A stretch of 64,000 bases of DNA. It comes from Pseudoscleropodium purum (lineage: Eukaryota; Streptophyta; Bryopsida; Hypnales; Brachytheciaceae). This document shows, piece by piece, positions 62,801 through 64,000 of the stretch (the stretch's first letter is position 1; each line of letters starts with the position of its first letter). The stretch is from NCBI GenBank assembly GCA_963969395.1, contig OZ017795.1:4836001-4900000 (forward strand), written 5' to 3'. The notes under the pieces are model-generated. The model made no database searches and was not told the DNA's origin. It was given only the letters and a program-made list of their open reading frames with translations. Both the position numbers and the translations under genes were made by a program.

Positions 62801-63870
62801 ATTCAATTCAATATATTGCTTATAAAGAAATGCGCTTCACTATTTTTCACCCCTCGGATTGTGGCTATTTATGATTCTAACTCATTGTGCCCCTTGTTGG
62901 CTTCTCTTACTGATATTGGTTGCTTGGTTGTTTTTATTGTCTTCTAGCTGACATTCATGTGTTAATTTTTTACCTAAAAATAAGTCCATGTAGTAAATTC
63001 TATTGTTTCATCTTTAGTATTTTGGTAGTCACACTTGAATGTATGCCTGTGATGTATGTGTCCAACTACAATGTGGCATTGCATGGCAAATGCCACATTC
63101 CATAGGGCACGCATGGAGTCACCATATATGCATGCCTATGTATGCCCTTATGTTTTGTAAAGTCTTTAGTATTTCGGCCTAAGGTTCTATGGCTATATGC
63201 TAGGATTTAAGGTGGTTTAGAGTATTTTGAGTTGAGATTTTCAATGTTTTAGGGTTCTAATAGTGTTGCTTTTGGTTTAGTTGTAAAATGTTACAATTGA
63301 AGTTGAAATCAACTTTATATCTTTGACTTTGAAAAAAAAGATTAAAAAAAATTACGAAGGTGAAACAAATGAAAAAGATTAGGAAAGCTTACTAACATAA
63401 AGAAGGGAACAAAAGGATAAAAATAAATAAATAGCAAAAGGATAAAAATCTAAAAAATAAAAATTTAAAAATTGGAAAGATTTCAAATTTAAAAAAAATA
63501 AACAAATAAACATTACAATTGAATGAAAAATATTCTTTTAAACCCATAATAATAATGCAAGTTTAGACGCAAAATGACATTCAGCATTACAAAGCAAATG
63601 TCTATTGGGCCTTTTACCATTGTGCATAATTAACTTTGTACTAGTACTTTTTTGTTGTCAATAAGATTGGCAATAGAGTGTTTTGCTTTGCTTTGGATAA
63701 GTTTGTCATGTCAATACTATGCCCTATTGCTTAGAAGTCTTGAATTAGAGCATCATCTTTGACTATGATCTAGCTTTCAATAACATCAATAGTAGACTTT
63801 AAGGGTTTCTTGATCTTGCATGTACACTTTGGTTTAGAAACCTTAGCTTGTGCAATGTTCTCCAAGGTGG
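59840..63870. other. AT-rich non-coding DNA
   Basis: No supported gene. ATTCATCCA-like words repeat loosely at 60.65-60.8 kb. A frame at 62500-62727 is not recognised. Confidence 0.5.
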
Positions 63871-63873
63871 ATT

Positions 63874-64000
63874 CACTATAAGAAATCCATATTTTAGGTG
63901 ATGGATTTTAGGTGACATTCAATGTAACAACAAATGTTTTTATGTCAACAATAGCGTCTGCCATAATGTTAAGATGTTATCATAGATGGTATTTTTGACA
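63874..64000 (+). mobile_element. CACTA-superfamily terminus, cut by the window edge
   Basis: Begins CACTATAAGAAATCC, the conserved CACTA-type end, followed by repeated TTTTAGGTGA words (63894-63903 and 63907-63916), like the subterminal repeats of En/Spm-type elements. The flanking triplet ATT (63871-63873) would be the target duplication. Coding region and other end lie outside. Confidence 0.65.

Noticed and set aside
1..64000. CRISPR array, operon-like gene clusters, replication origin, rRNA
   Set aside because: The sequence is a spliced plant nuclear genome. No regularly spaced repeats with unique spacers and no rRNA segments were seen.

Overview
The window is nuclear DNA from a land plant. 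Evidence: a peroxisomal long-chain acyl-CoA synthetase split into about 24 small exons, two exons of the chloroplast one-helix protein OHP1, a ribosomal-protein-L18a-like membrane protein gene, and relics of Ty1/copia, L1-type LINE, hAT and CACTA elements. Genes are small islands of moderate GC in a very AT-rich, repeat-filled background. I cannot assign a lineage; a seed-free land plant is only a guess from the qualitative distance to Arabidopsis proteins recalled from memory.

Layout. 1-2.34 kb: the 3' half of a dead copia element (RT, RNase H, polypurine tract, 3' LTR start). 2.34-9.6 kb: moderate-GC, mostly unassigned DNA holding one credible small Cys-rich gene at 7.57-7.81 kb with a good promoter, plus weak ORFs. 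9.6-16.7 kb: AT-rich repeats with a 289-bp hAT-type MITE (11.4 kb) and a 220-bp foldback MITE (14.3 kb). 17.05-17.64 kb (minus): the two last exons of OHP1; its transit-peptide exon was not found. 18-27 kb: AT-rich repeats, including a diverged direct repeat pair and a near-identical hairpin/direct repeat at 18.0 kb. 27.2-35.85 kb (plus): the LACS gene. 35.85-41.7 kb: repeats and an unexplained GC-richer patch. 42.32-43.9 kb (minus): the L18a-like gene. 44.3-63.9 kb: AT-rich repeat desert with a LINE 3' end (56.3-57.1 kb), small tandem and inverted repeats and a TG microsatellite. 63.87 kb to the edge: a CACTA-type terminus running out of the window.

The three recognised genes are unrelated housekeeping functions (peroxisomal fatty-acid activation, thylakoid photoprotection/assembly, and a membrane protein of unknown role). 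They do not form a pathway or cluster. I found no convincing new multi-gene system. The least explained items are the Cys-rich small gene with its ABRE/CRE-like promoter, the large non-coding repeat family that recurs at 13, 37 and 48 kb (a further related pair is at 18.7/37.8 kb), and the two 29-bp-stem hairpins.
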